Assembly: GCA_036245525.1 (NCBI GenBank)
Contig: BTPG01000004.1
Location: 156,586,046-156,650,045 of the forward strand
Direction of reading: 5' to 3'
From: Semisulcospira habei
Taxonomy: Eukaryota; Mollusca; Gastropoda; Semisulcospiridae
DNA length: 64,000 bases
Shown: in pieces, positions 33,971-45,636 of the stretch
Numbering within the stretch: the stretch's first letter is position 1
Layout of the letters: every line of letters starts with the position of its first letter
The notes under the pieces: model-generated
What the model was told of the DNA's origin: nothing
Databases searched by the model: none
What the model saw: only the letters and a program-made list of their open reading frames with translations
Translations under genes and position numbers: made by a program

Positions 33971-35340
33971 CTTGGTCCATGGCATGGTAATATTTAGCCC
34001 CATTGTGCAGGCAAACATCTCTACTGTTTACAGTACCAATGGATGCATGCACAATGGGTTAAGATCATCAACTGATGCCACACTAATTCTGCCATAAATA
34101 TCACAGTGAACTCAATGTTATGCCCATGTGCACACACCACTATGACTCTGCAACAGCTTTTGTTGTTCTCTGGGAATCCTGCACTGTTCTGGAATCCTCC
34201 CATGGTCGAGGGCCTCTAATGTTCTCCCAGGTATCAAGATCAGACTTCTGAACATCCTGAGAAAAATGGAAGTGGTTTGTAAGGTATTTTGTAAAATTAA
34301 CTCCCTTGTGCAAGCAGCCGCTAGTATTGTACACAGTACTGGTGGCTACAAGCACAAAGGGGTTAACAAGTACATGTACCATAATGTATGAATATCAGTG
34401 AACAGCTCAGACTATACAATGTCAGTGCTAAAATACAGAAACTGGTACATGTATCATGAGCAGTGAGACATAAACATGAAGTGTACAATTTATGTTCCAA
34501 ATTCTGTGTGGCACAGGATCCACCCCCTTTTTAAGCATCATTTCCAGGGTGTGTCGTTGAATGACAATTTAACATAGCAACTACTCGGTGAAACGACAAC
34601 TAGTTGAAGTGACATTTTGCCAAACGACAACTCACTGAATGCCGCAATATGTCATTGAGACAATTTGTCAAAACATTGTTTAAACAATGACTGATTGATG
34701 ATCAATTGACGATTTTTCTAAAAATGATCTTTGTTGTGTGATAGTCAATGAAAGCCTTGTGGAAACTGACTGATGATTGTTGCTGCAGCACATCCATTAT
34801 GTAACCCTTATCATTTGGAATACACCAGTGTGTGAAATAAGTGTGACTAAAATAGTTCAAGGGTAGTGCCAGAAAAGCTTGTCACCTCTAGACGCCAAGC
34901 TATTCTGGCACCACACTTGAACTAAAGCCATTGGTCTAAATCCTTATCTGTGACTACTATAATTAATGTAGCTTGCATATGACAGTGTACAAATTTGAAG
35001 CTTTTTGCCTCAGCATGATATGGGTTAATTATAATTTTGATTGAAAAAAAAAGAAACTTTTGTAAGAAATATTGCTTGGACTTGTGTGCTGTTATGAAAC
35101 TATACAGCCAACCAAATGATCACGTCATATCTAAGCCGGACATAAACAGAAATATATCACTTAAGCCAAAACTGCATTTGCAACATATTTATTTAATTAT
35201 TATTTTGAGTGAAACAAGAAAGGCAAAGCCATTGTGGTTCACGTGTATATTTACATAATATATATGTGTGACCTTTGTGACAAAGGCTGGCTTTTGCAGC
35301 AGCAAAATCCATGTTTTCTGAAAATGTAAGCATTTTTACA
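33971..35340. other. Intergenic, no gene seen
   Basis: AT-rich DNA with short frames only. It includes the imperfect palindrome at 34853-34924 (listed separately). At 34560-34690 there are phrases like ACAACTCACTGAATG and GACAATTTGTC that may be remnants of a DNA-transposon end. Confidence 0.35.
34853..34924. repeat. 72-bp imperfect palindrome
   Basis: Two 29-base arms (start TAGTTCAAGGGTAGTGCC, end GGCACCACACTTGAACTA) with about three mismatches and a ~14-base loop. The 15-mer TTCAAGGGTAGTGCC recurs in reverse in the palindrome at 37864-37905. This may be a short foldback or MITE relic. Confidence 0.75.
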
Positions 35341-36230
35341 CATCTGTCAACAACCGTGACCCTTGACCTTTGTGATGAGTCGACTAAATTAGTATGCATA
35401 GGAAGGTCTTATCATCAGCTATCATTGTATCAAATTTGGTTGAAAAATTTGCAAAAAATTTGGGAATACCTACAATTTTATAAAAAATTAGCATTTTACA
35501 CACATTTGCCAGCCTCTTGTGACCCTTGACCTTTCCAAGGGGTCATCCAAATTAGTACACTTAGATAGGTCTTACCATCAGGTATCTTTGTACCAAATTT
35601 GGGGTTTGAAATATGGCTATTTTAGATCTATTTCCTGAGCTCTCGTGACCCTTGACCTTTCCAAGGGATCAACCAAATTAGTGTGCATAGAAAGGTCTTC
35701 CCATCAAGTATCTCTGTAGCAAGTTTGGGTTTAAAGTTGTGAATAGTATTTGAGAAAAAAACATCTTTTGTCAAAATATGGCTATTTCGGACCTATTTCC
35801 TGAGCCCTTGTGACCCTTGACCTTTCTGAGGGGTCATCCAAATTAGTATGCATAGATAGGTCGTACAATCAGGTATCTCTGTACCAAGTTGGGGTTTGAA
35901 GTTGTGAATAGTATTTGAGAAAACACATCTTTTGTCAAAATATGGCTATTTTTCACCTATTTTCTGAGCTCTTGTTACCCTTGACCTTTCCGAGGGATCA
36001 ACCAAATTAGTACGTATTGAAAGGTCTTACCATCAGGTATCTTTGTACCCAAGTTTGGGTTTGAAGTTGTGAATAGTATTTGAGAAAAAATAAATTATGT
36101 CAAAATATAGCTATTTTTGACTTATTTCCTGATCCCCTGTGACCTTGACCTTTGTGAGAGGTCATTTAAATTGATATGTTTACCACAAAGTATCCTTGGG
36201 CCAATTTTGAAAAATGTGGATTGAATATTC
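35341..36230. repeat. ~165-bp tandem array with TGACCCTTGACCT motifs
   Basis: About six diverged units, marked by GTGACCCTTGACCTTT-type blocks at 35356, 35519, 35645, 35810, 35974 and 36139, with shared TTTGTCAAAATATGGCTATTT and GGTCTTACCATCAGGTATC phrases (each at or under 21 bases; key parts GTCAAAATATGGC and CCATCAGGTATC). One unit is shorter (126 bp). An isolated related unit lies near 37487. Reverse complement of the block gives AGGTCA-A-GGGTCA, a DR1-type nuclear-receptor pattern. Confidence 0.85.
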
Positions 36231-36571
36231 TCCGAGAAAATGCCAACGTTAACATTTACGACAGACAACGGATGGACGACCACTGGCCCAAACATACTCA
36301 CTTTTGCTTTGCACGTGAGCCAACAAAAACGAATTTGAGTAGGAAATACAGTCAGACGAGTGTACCAAATATGGCGAATTGATGCTCCATTACACAAGTA
36401 CAACTTGTATCTCAGCCAAAAACAGACAAATAATGTGGGAATTCAGGGTATTTACCCGACCACATATAGTAATGCACCTTCGTGTTTGTGTATGTATGTT
36501 TCTCCTGCCTACTTCCTAAGTTCCGGAGAAAGACATGGGTTATATAAGAGACCTGATGCATCCTTTTTAGG

Positions 36572-36705
36572 GATGTAGATGATCGTCTTGTTCTATACCT
36601 GCGTATTTCTCTGTGGGCTGGCGAATGGGTGCCTGATAGGCGGGGGCAGGGGATCTAACTGTTCTGTCCAGCGCTGAGTAATTCCCCTTGGTTTGTTAGA
36701 CAAAT
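36572..36705. mobile_element. Copy of the 10651-type short element (partial)
   Basis: It matches the first ~130 bp of the insertion at 10651-10826, from GGGATGTAGA to CCCCTTGGTTTGTT, with a few differences. It lacks the last ~40 bp (CAGCGCTAGCC part). No target duplication is evident. Confidence 0.75.
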
Positions 36706-37111
36706 AAAATATATGCCAAAACGAACAAGAATAATTATTTAATCAGATGAGTAGTAATTGTTGTGCACAGATCAGGTTACTACTGTTCGACCAGCTGACA
36801 CTTCAGATTTCTTGTTTTAATGAATTTTTCCTTCGACAACCTGTCATTGAACAGATAGTCACAGCACCAAGTTTTTATTTGAGAACTTGTCCTTCGATGG
36901 GTTGACAGACACCCCTATTTCCACAAAAAGGTAGGTCATGTGCAAAGTGCCACAATAGTACCACATCACAGATGCATCTTGACTGCCTATTATGATATAA
37001 AGCTAAAAAAAAACAACAACTGCAGATACAAAAATTACGTTATCTTTATACAAAGCAAGGTTTTCATGTTTAAAATTGGGGCCAGTTGATCAAGTGAGCT
37101 TAATTCTGTGC

Positions 37112-37163
37112 CAGCCACTTAGCAAGGTGCTCCGCTTCAGCGGAGCACCTTGCTTAGTGGCTG
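37112..37163. repeat. 52-bp near-perfect palindrome
   Basis: Two 25-base arms (left begins CAGCCACTTAGCAAGG, right ends CCTTGCTTAGTGGCTG) with a single mismatched position and only a 2-base loop (TC). The DNA could extrude as a cruciform. The loop is too small for a typical microRNA precursor. Confidence 0.9.
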
Positions 37164-37863
37164 ACGCAGGACTAATCTCACTCCAGCAACTGACCTTTGT
37201 AATTGGACTGAACTGAATAAACTTTATTGTCCATTAAACAAGCATACAATTAAAAATTTTCTTTATCTCGCAGAAACATAAAATACACAACACATAATGA
37301 TATAAACTAAAAGAATACTAAAGATAATACTAGAACATATGAAAACATTGTGGATTTGGCAGCTGCAAGCACACACGACTCGTATATCACACCATACAAT
37401 CTAAACCACACTCGTATATCGTATAGAGAGAGCACTATTTTTGTCCAAAAATGACAGCTTGTCACCTATTTATTGACCATCTGTGACCTTAACCTTTGAG
37501 CCAGGTCACTACAATTGATGTTTAGAATAAACAACAAAATACCCTTAGGCCAAGTTTAAAGTCTGTGACTGAAAAATATGACAATAGATTTACTTTTGCT
37601 ACTTCATGTCACTCGTAAATCAAGAAAACGCAGCTTAGGAGTAATAATCTATTTTAACACAAAGAAACATGTTTCAATAAGCTTCAGGATGTAACACTTA
37701 ATAGCTGACACAATAATACAAGAATTACACAAATGTGTACAAAGCTAAAGGTTTATTAATGAACACTAATTTTGTCACTTGGACAGTGTATTTCCAACAA
37801 CAAATCAAGCTGCTTCATTTAACCATATAGCCCCAAGACCCTACTGCAGGAGAAAAATGGACA

Positions 37864-37905
37864 GTGATAATTCAAGCTAATTTGGCACTACCCTTGAATT
37901 ATCAC
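37864..37905. repeat. 42-bp palindrome with 13-bp perfect arms
   Basis: GTGATAATTCAAG and CTTGAATTATCAC flank a 16-base loop. The region includes GGCACTACCCTTGAA, shared in reverse with the palindrome at 34853. Confidence 0.8.
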
Positions 37906-40884
37906 GGTCCATCCATCTCTTGCAAATGGTACATAGTTGTCAGGTGACAACTCTAAAATTTGGGAAATGGGGCCTTGGGATTAACAGGGTTAAGCTACAT
38001 CATGTAATACAGAGCTTAATTTTTCACCTCATATATGTCCTCCAAAGATTTCAGCTCATCTCCTATCTTCATTTTGATTCCCAACTTCTCTGCTTCTTGG
38101 TTAGTTATCTGCAATGAGAAGAGACAAATATGAGCCAAGTATGTTTTCAGTGTAACCCCTTCATGTATGCAACCACTGTTTATTTTTTACAGGACTGGTA
38201 GCTGTATACATGTACAAAGAACGAAGATCTGCCATCGGCCCATGTTTATATTACTGTTGCTGCAAGTTAAATTATCACATTTGAGCATGATGGAGGCCAG
38301 CAAACGCATTTAGAGTAGACTGCTGCAGCTTATCTGGGATCACAGTACATGTGCATAGTTTCCCTTCTATTTATAGAGGGACTTTTTAGGATGGTCGCGG
38401 TGGGGCGAATTTAGTAGAGTGTCCATGATGTCAAAGGCGGGCAGGCCTAAACCTCTCACAATTGAAGTAACAAGATAAAAATTACGTCATGTCTAGTTAT
38501 GCTACCTCGCGCTGGGACAATATGGCGTTGAGGCGCGTCCCCTGGGTGGTGGATAAGGGGTCCCTCGCGAGTGGGGTGCACCGAATGAAATAAGGTGCCG
38601 TGAACCAACATGGTCTAAGGGAAGGAGACCACGACAGAAAACCCCTGGTCCTCCTAGTAAGGGGGTTGGGCGTGGGGGTAGCTTCCCCACCCTGCAAATA
38701 AAGAAATAGCTACAAAAACGCCGACTAATAGACAAACTGCAATTCCTTTCCTGGAGGAGGCAGGTTCTTCTACCAGAAGATTTATGACGTCCTGTGGTGA
38801 AAGCCAGAAGTCTTCGGAAGCCACAGGACCGAGCCACCTCTCTCTATCCAAGGACACAATCATGGGCACATGGAATGTCAAGACCATGCACCAGAGCGGC
38901 AAGGCCGCCCAAATAGCAGCGGAAATGCAAAAGTACAACCTTTCCCTGCTAGATATCAGTGAAGCCAGATGACACAGTCTGGCCAGAAAAGGCTGTTAAG
39001 TGTATTCAGGTCATGAAGAGGAGAATGCCCCCCATACAGAAGGTGTAGCATTCATGCTGTCACCAGTGGCACAGAGAGCGCTGATGGGCTGGGAACCTCT
39101 TGAGCCAAGAATTATCACAGCAGCCTTTAGAACCAGGAAAAAGATCAAGCTGAATGGCATCCAGTGTTATGCGCCCACTAATGACAGTGACGAGGATGAG
39201 AAACAAGAGTTCTATGACCGACTCCAGAGTGCTGTGGACAAATGTGTGGAGTGAGACATCACCATCATCATGGGCGATTTTAATGCCAAAATAGGGGAGG
39301 ACAACACCGGATACGAAGAGGTGATGGGGAGACAGGGACTAGGGGAGAAGAGTGAGAATGGGGAGAGGTTCGTAGACTTTTGTGCTCTAAACAGACTTGT
39401 CATTGGAGGCAGCATCTTCCCACACAAAGAATACACAAAGCAACGTGGGTCTCACCTGACCATACTACAGAGAACCAAATAGACCATATCTGCATTAACA
39501 AGAAATTTAGAAGATCCCTTCAAGATGTTCAAGTGAGGAGGGGAGCAGCTGTCGCCTCAGACCATCATCTGCTTATGTTAAGAATAAAGCTCAAGTTAAA
39601 GAAAAGCAGCACAGGGACAACAAGAAGACAGCGCTATAATGTAGACCTCCTGAGAGAGACTGGAGTGAGAGAAGAGTTCAAACTGGTGCTGTCCAACCGG
39701 TTTCAAGCGCTACAGGAGCTAGTAAATGAAAAGGAGGCGGTCACCATAGAGCAGCAGTGGAAGGCAGTTAGAGAGGCACTGAACTCAACCTGCAAAGACA
39801 CTATGGGGTTCAAGAAACACCATCACAAGGACTGGCTGTCAGCACTGATCTTGAAGAAGATAGAAGTGAGGAAGAAGAAGAATGCAGTTGTCAACAACAG
39901 TTGCACGAGAGCAGCCAAAGCAAGGGCACATGAGGAATACTCGGAAGCCAACCACGAGGTGAAGAAGAGTGTCAGGGCAGACAAGAGAGCCTCACAGACG
40001 GCCTAGCAGCAGAGGCAGAAAAGGCAGCAGGCAGCGGCAACATGAAACAGCTTTACGACATTACCAGAAGATTGCTTGCCAAGTATGGCCATACAGAAAG
40101 ACCAGTAAAAGACAAAGAAGGCAAGCCTATTGCAGACAGAGCAGACCAACTCGACAGATGGGCCGAGTATTTTTAAGAGTTACTGAACAGACCCAGCCCA
40201 CCCGACCCCCCAGACATCCAGCCAGCAGAGATTGACCTACCCATCAGCTGTGACAGACCCAGCTGGGAAGTGATCAGAAGAGCAGTGTCATTTTTGAAGA
40301 ACGGCAAAGCAGCAGGGCCAGATGGCATCCCAGCGGAGGCTCTAAAAGCAGACATAGAAACAAGAGTGGAGATGCTGTACCCACTGTTTGGAAAGATCTG
40401 GGAAGAGGAGGTGATGCCAGCTGACTGGAAGGAGGGGTACCTAATCAAGCTTACCAAGAAAGGCGACCTGAGCAAGTGTTCCAACTACAGAGGAATCACC
40501 TTGCTGTCAGTACCAGGAAAGGTCTTCAACAGGATCATCCTGGGAAGAATGAAGAGCTCCGTCAACCCCCAGCTGAGAGACCAACAAGCAGGATTCAGGA
40601 AAAACCGATCATGTACAGACCAGATTGCCACTCTCCGCATCATCGTGGAGCAGTCTCTGGAGTGGAGCTCCATGCTGTACGTCAACTTTGTGGATTACGA
40701 GAAAGCCTTTGACAGTGTGGACCGAGAGACTTTGTGGAAACTCCTACGACACTACGGTGTACCGACAAAACTCATCTGCCTGATCAAGAGCAGCTACGAT
40801 GGCATGACATGTCGCGTGATCCATGAAGGGCAGTTCACCAGGGAGCACCAGGTCAGAACCGGCGTCAGGCAGGGGTGTTTGCTG

Positions 40885-41181
40885 TCTCCGTTCCTCTTCT
40901 TACTGGCCATAGACTGGGTCATGAAGAGGACCACAGAGCAGAGAAGAAGCGGAATACAGTGGACACAGCTTGACGACCTCAATTTTGCAGACGACTTGGC
41001 TTTACTGTTCCACACTCATCAACAAATGTCTCCGTTCCTCTTCCTACTGGCCATAGACTGGGTCATGAAGAGAACCACAGAGCAGAGAAGAAGCGGAATA
41101 CAATGGACACTGTGGACACAGCTTGACGACCTCGATTTTGCAGACGCCTTGGCTTTACTGTCCCACACTCATCAACAAATG
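40885..41181 (+). repeat. Internal tandem duplication of the RT catalytic segment
   Basis: Unit 1 is 40885-41028 (144 bp) and unit 2 is 41029-41181 (about 153 bp, keeping the 9-bp ACTGTGGAC that unit 1 lacks). Both begin TCTCCGTTCCTCTT and end CATCAACAAATG. The frame is kept through the junction. Confidence 0.92.
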
Positions 41182-41630
41182 CAGGACAAGACCACGAGGC
41201 TTGCTGACATCTCGTCCCAAGTGGGCCTCACCATCCACAAACAGAAAACAAAGACAATGAGGCTGAACACAACTAGGGAAGAACCAGTCTTGTTTGCTGG
41301 CACCTCGTTGGAGGAGGTGGAGTCCTTCACCTAACTCGGGAGCATCATCGACAAAAAAGGTAGCACTGATGCAGATGTCAGAGCATGAATCGGTAAAGCC
41401 AGAGCAGCCTTTCTCCAGCTGAAAAAAGTGTGGAGTTCCAGAAAGCAGTCACAACACACCAAAGTCCGGATTTTCAACTCAAATGTAAGAGCAGTTATCC
41501 TAAATGGAGCAGAGACTTGGAGGTTGACAAAAACCACAGTCAACATAGTACAGATCTTCATAAACAGTTGCCTTAGAAGAATCTTGAAAATCCACTTGCC
41601 AGAGAAGATCAGCAACGTCGGACTCTTGGA

Positions 41631-42022
41631 TTTGATTGATTGTACATTGCTTAACGTCCCGACAGCAACAAGGCTTTCTCAGGACGTGCCTGCACTGCTT
41701 GTGAAAAAAAACAACCAACTAAACAGAACATTGAATGTATGTCGCCAGCCGGTCAAACACATTAAATAAACCTAACACATGGGGCCTAAATAAAGCTAAG
41801 ACCATTTAGCAACACACATCCAATATCAAGAGCTACAGGCAGTGCAGACAGTAGGGAGAGTTTAAAAAAGGCAAATACAGGTGAATGGACCTCGGGTAGA
41901 CAGAAACACATGCCCCAGAATAGAGAGAAAACCCCACCCTGTGGGGCTGACCAGGGTGACCCTGGGAACTAAAAAATACCTAACCCCACCCAAGTCCCCC
42001 AGGGCAGACCCGGGTGGGGTAA
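41631..42022 (-). mobile_element. SINE-like element copy 5 (~390 bp)
   Basis: Flanked by TCGGACTCTTGGA at 41618-41630 and 42023-42035, inside the C-terminal part of RTE copy 2. Two extra A bases precede the right duplication. Confidence 0.92.
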
Positions 42023-42339
42023 TCGGACTCTTGGAGAAAACAGAGCAGATAACAGCTGAGAATGAAATTGGACAAAGAAGATGGGGATGGGTTGGTCACA
42101 GTCTGAGAAAGCCACTTTCCAGTATCACTAGGCAGGCATTGTCTTGGAACCCCCAGGGAAAGAGGAAAAGAGGCAGGCTGAGAAACACCTGGCGTCGAGA
42201 CCTCCAAGCAGACATCAATAAACTGGAAATGACCTGGAGTAAATTCGAAGGAGAAGCACAGGACAGGAGTCGCTGGAGGTCTCTTTGTCGGCGGCCTATA
42301 CCCTGGGAGGGGTGACAGGCATAAGTAAGTAAGTAGTTA

Positions 42340-43310
42340 CGCTAACCTCGCCACTGAAAGTGCATTTGGCGCGAAGCACCGCATGTGCGTATGTATGTAT
42401 GTATGTGCGTGTATGTAAACAAGAGAATCTCCGAAAATTATGTACACACAAGCTTGAAACTTGGCGAAATACTTCCTTAAAGGGGTAGCTAAGAGAGCCT
42501 CCGAGCATATTGTAATTGAATGTCTCATTTAAGACAAACAACCATTTACAGGAAGTCGGTTGACCCAGATTAGAGTCTGTAATTTTTGTCATGTTTACTT
42601 GAAATTTTGGATATAGCTAGTCTGGATAAAGACATTGGATGAGTTTGTTAGCCAGCTTTGTATCCTTTCAACTTCTTTAGTAAAGATTAATTCTTTTCAG
42701 AAAAGAATTAAAACAGTAACAAATCTTGACTTCTAGAGAAAGTCAGACAGTAAATTTTATGAGGCAACTCCGTCACCATGCAGACATTGACAATATACTC
42801 TAAATATGATGCAATTCTCTCTAGTGCGCACGCTCTCTCTCTCTCACAGACATGCGCGCATATCCAAGAGGCAGAGATCCTCATGTGCCCGGAGAGCGCA
42901 TGAGCATCTATGACACTTGGAGATGTTTGGAGCGCGCGCACATGCACGCACTAACACACACACACACATCGTCACGCTTTTTGAAGAGCATTCCGGTGAC
43001 CCGATATAGCTAGTTTGGAGAAAGACATTGGATGAATTCGTTAGCCAGCTTTGTACCCTTTCAACTTCTTCAGTAAAAATGAATTCTTTTCAGAAAAAAA
43101 TTAAAACAGTAAAAATACTGACGTAATTCTCTCTCTCGCTCGCTCGCTCTCTCCCTTATAAATGCGTGCATCTCCAAGAGGCATAGATCCTCATGTGCTC
43201 AGAGGGCATATGAACATCTACGCCTCTTGAGGATGTTTGGAGTGCGTGCATGCACACGCATACACACACACCGATGCGCTTTCAGAAGAGCATGCAGGTG
43301 TACTTAGTAT
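42340..43310 (+). repeat. Dispersed repeat with internal ~400-bp duplication
   Basis: The phrase GATATAGCTAGT.TGGA..AAGACATTGGATGA occurs at about 42611 and 43003, followed each time by CTTTCAACTTCTT, AATTCTTTTCAGAAAA, a CTCTCTC run, a CTCATGTGC stretch and a CA/CG-rich segment. The left part (42340-42660) is shared in reverse with 28020-28430. There is no ORF. Class unknown. Confidence 0.75.
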
Positions 43311-43324
43311 AGCATGTAGCTAGG

Positions 43325-44760
43325 TAAAATCAACCTGATTTCACACAAATTATAGCAAGACTGAAATTGTACCGTGAAATTCTAATTTTGTCACCATTTT
43401 CCCAAGTCTTGAAGCAAAAGCGAAACTCATATCACGTTAAATATGAAATTACATAAAAAAAATATGTCATGACAAAGGACATTTGACAAACCAATGACGG
43501 GTATGCACTGCGCGCGCCCCTTATAGAGTTCACTATGACGCATTGGCCTACCAAAGATCACCCTGTTCGGCGAGCTTGCTACTGGACACCGTGACAGAGG
43601 GGCACCAAAGAAGAGATACAAAGACTGTCTCAAGAAGTCACTTAGTGCCTGCCAAATCGACCACCACCAGTGGTCTTCGCTTGCTGTGGACCGTGACACC
43701 TGGCGCTCCACCATTTACAAGGCAGCTGTCTCCTTTGAGGACTCTCGCAGAGCTAGCCTTAAGGACAAACGGCTCAGGAGAAAAAACAGAGATGCCGCAA
43801 CTCAGAACCCTGGCCATACCTCCCCCTGCAGCCACTGCGGTCGAACCTGCCTGTCCCGGATTGGCCTCCGCAGCCACGAACAAGCCTGCAGACGTCGTGG
43901 GCAACTCCTATCAAATCTTCGTTCGCGAAGTCAAGCCAAGAGAAAGAGAGAGAGAAAGATGACGCATTGGCACATCTGCAAGGCTTTTTCAAAAGGAGAT
44001 ATTTCAACATCAGAATCAAGTCAAAGACAAAAGGTATAGACCCTTGCCAGCGAAGACAGCTCTCATATATAGAAGGGACTTTGTGGGTTATGGTTCATCC
44101 CATCTTGTTATTTAGTCCAGAAGTGTGGACCGAACTTAACAACAAATTAATTGTACTATAATTAATTGCAAAAAGTTAAATTACAGAACTATAGAAATAA
44201 AAATAATACGTGCAACACATTCCATAAAATAATGATCTACACCCATTTCACACAAATTATAGCAGACTGAAATTGTACCGTGAAATTCTAGTTTTGTCAC
44301 CATTTTCCCAAGTCTTGAAGTGAAAGCGAATCTCATATCACGTTAAATATACAATTCAGTACGTAAAAACAACAAAAAAATTGTCATGACAAATGACGTT
44401 TGACTGTGACAAACCAATGACGCGTATGCACTGCGCGCGCCCTTCATAGAGTTCACTATGACGCATTGGCACATCTGTGAGGCTTTTTCAGAAGGAGATA
44501 TTTCAACATCAGAATCAAGTCAAAGACAAAAGGTATAGACCCTTGACAGCGAAGACAGCTCTCATATAGAAGGGACTTTGTGGGTTATGGTTCATCCCAT
44601 CTTGTTATTTAGTCCAGAAGTGTGGACTGAACTTAACAACAAATTAATTGTACTATAACTAATTAATTGCAAAAAGTTAAATTACAGAACTATAGTTCCA
44701 GAAATAAAAATAATACGTATAACACATTCCATAAAATACTGATCTACACCCACTCACGCA
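43325..44760. repeat. ~510-bp tandem duplication, one copy interrupted
   Basis: Copy A is 43325-44238 and includes a LINE fragment. Copy B is 44245-44760. Shared markers are CAAATTATAGCA.GACTGAAATTG, GCACTGCGCGCGCCC, TTCAACATCAGAATCAAG and GGGACTTTGTGGGTTATGG. Copy B retains the empty target (ATGACGCATTGGC, 44458-44470). Confidence 0.9.
43548..43958 (+). mobile_element. 5'-truncated LINE 3' fragment with 13-bp TSD
   Basis: Flanked by ATGACGCATTGGC at 43535-43547 and 43959-43971. It encodes the C-terminal end of the LINE ORF seen at 48184-49494, including the C2H2-like CSHCGRTCLSRIGLRSH motif near 43830-43883, and ends in an (AG)n-rich tail. Only ~410 bp were integrated. Confidence 0.92.
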
Positions 44761-45636
44761 GATCCAAAATTCATATCACTCAAAAGAGGTGCTGCACTCA
44801 CAAACATTCACCCGCACACACACACAGATTACCGGTACTAAGATGACTTCAATGCAACGCATAGCCTTTAAAATCTACTAGTAGTATCAGACAGAAAACA
44901 GATTATATATGGTCAAGAGTACAACTGAGTGTCCAAATGGTATGACAAGAACTCTGTATTTTCAAAAGCGAAATAAATTTAATATTTCATATAAATCTGA
45001 TGTACCTTTGCATACATAATGTTACACTACAGCCACACATAAGGGGTGTGTGATGGAAGACGCAGCCAGACAAGAGTGTTTTCCAGAAATTTCTTTTATT
45101 TCAGGTACATTGTTCTCCTACTAGATTGGGCAGGACCAATCTAATAGCGAAATCGAAATTGGAACTTTCTGTCTGAGCTCTCGTTCTGAGCTCTTCTTCC
45201 CCTGAGCTCGTTCCTCTCCTCTCGTTCTGAGCTCTCTACAATATATACACATTTGGGAAACCCGGCCCTGTTATTGAAAACGTCACTCTTGGCCCCCAAT
45301 CTGTCAAAAGGGTGGTTTACTGTCACCCATAAAATTCTACAAAAAAGAATCTTCCTCCAGGCCGTACATATTACGTCGTCAAAAAGGTATATTTTTCAAT
45401 CTTGACCCTACTTATTCAGTACTTCACACCCCAGGCAGTGTGGCCCATATTCAATGATGCACGCTCACAAATTCAAAACATGGGAACTTGCGTCATTGCT
45501 CGATCGTGCCCTTCGGCCGTTAACACTTTCAGGGTACGTTAGTACGTTAACACTTATAGTGTAACAATAAACATTAAAATTAAGTAAAATTTTATGTTAT
45601 TTGCAGTTTTGTTGTTAATGAACTTTGAAGTTTAAA
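44761..45636. other. Intergenic, no gene seen
   Basis: AT-rich DNA. 44905-45000 resembles 56828-56920 (TATATGGTCAAGAGTAC versus TATATAGTCAGGAGTAC), so another dispersed element is likely. The stretch 45170-45240 is rich in GAGCTC and CTCGTTCTGAG repeats. Confidence 0.45.

Larger units (their letters stand above)
36706..38494. other. Intergenic with palindromes and repeat remnants
   Basis: No gene is supported. At 37205-37330 the phrase GAATAAACTTTATTGTCC resembles a reversed LINE 3' end. Near 37440-37600 is one unit of the 165-bp repeat. Palindromes at 37112 and 37864 are listed separately. Confidence 0.4.
38784..42330 (+). pseudogene. RTE ORF2 (copy 2), multiply broken
   Basis: It corresponds to the ORF at 50812. 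In-frame stops or shifts occur near 38970, 39252, 40172 (TTTTAAGAG), 41332 (TTCACCTAACTC) and 41387. The segment 40885-41028 is followed by a second, slightly longer copy of itself (41029-41181), duplicating the SPFLFLLAIDW-to-HQQM part. The first copy has NFADDLAL, while the second has DFADALAL, losing the second catalytic aspartate. The longest remaining frame (40270-41334) covers the reverse transcriptase. It cannot encode a working enzyme. Confidence 0.9.
38495..42347 (+). mobile_element. RTE-type LINE copy 2, full-length, decayed
   Basis: Body 38505-42334, with imperfect target duplications AGTTATGCTACC (38495) and AGTTACGCTAACC (42335). The 5' end CCTCGCGCTGGG and the TAAG-repeat 3' end are both present. 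A SINE-like insertion lies at 41631-42022. The slightly mismatched duplication and many ORF lesions indicate greater age than copy 1 or the intact copy. Confidence 0.9.

Noticed and set aside
37112..37163. microRNA precursor
   Set aside because: The loop is 2 bases and the stem is almost perfect, unlike a Drosha/Dicer substrate.
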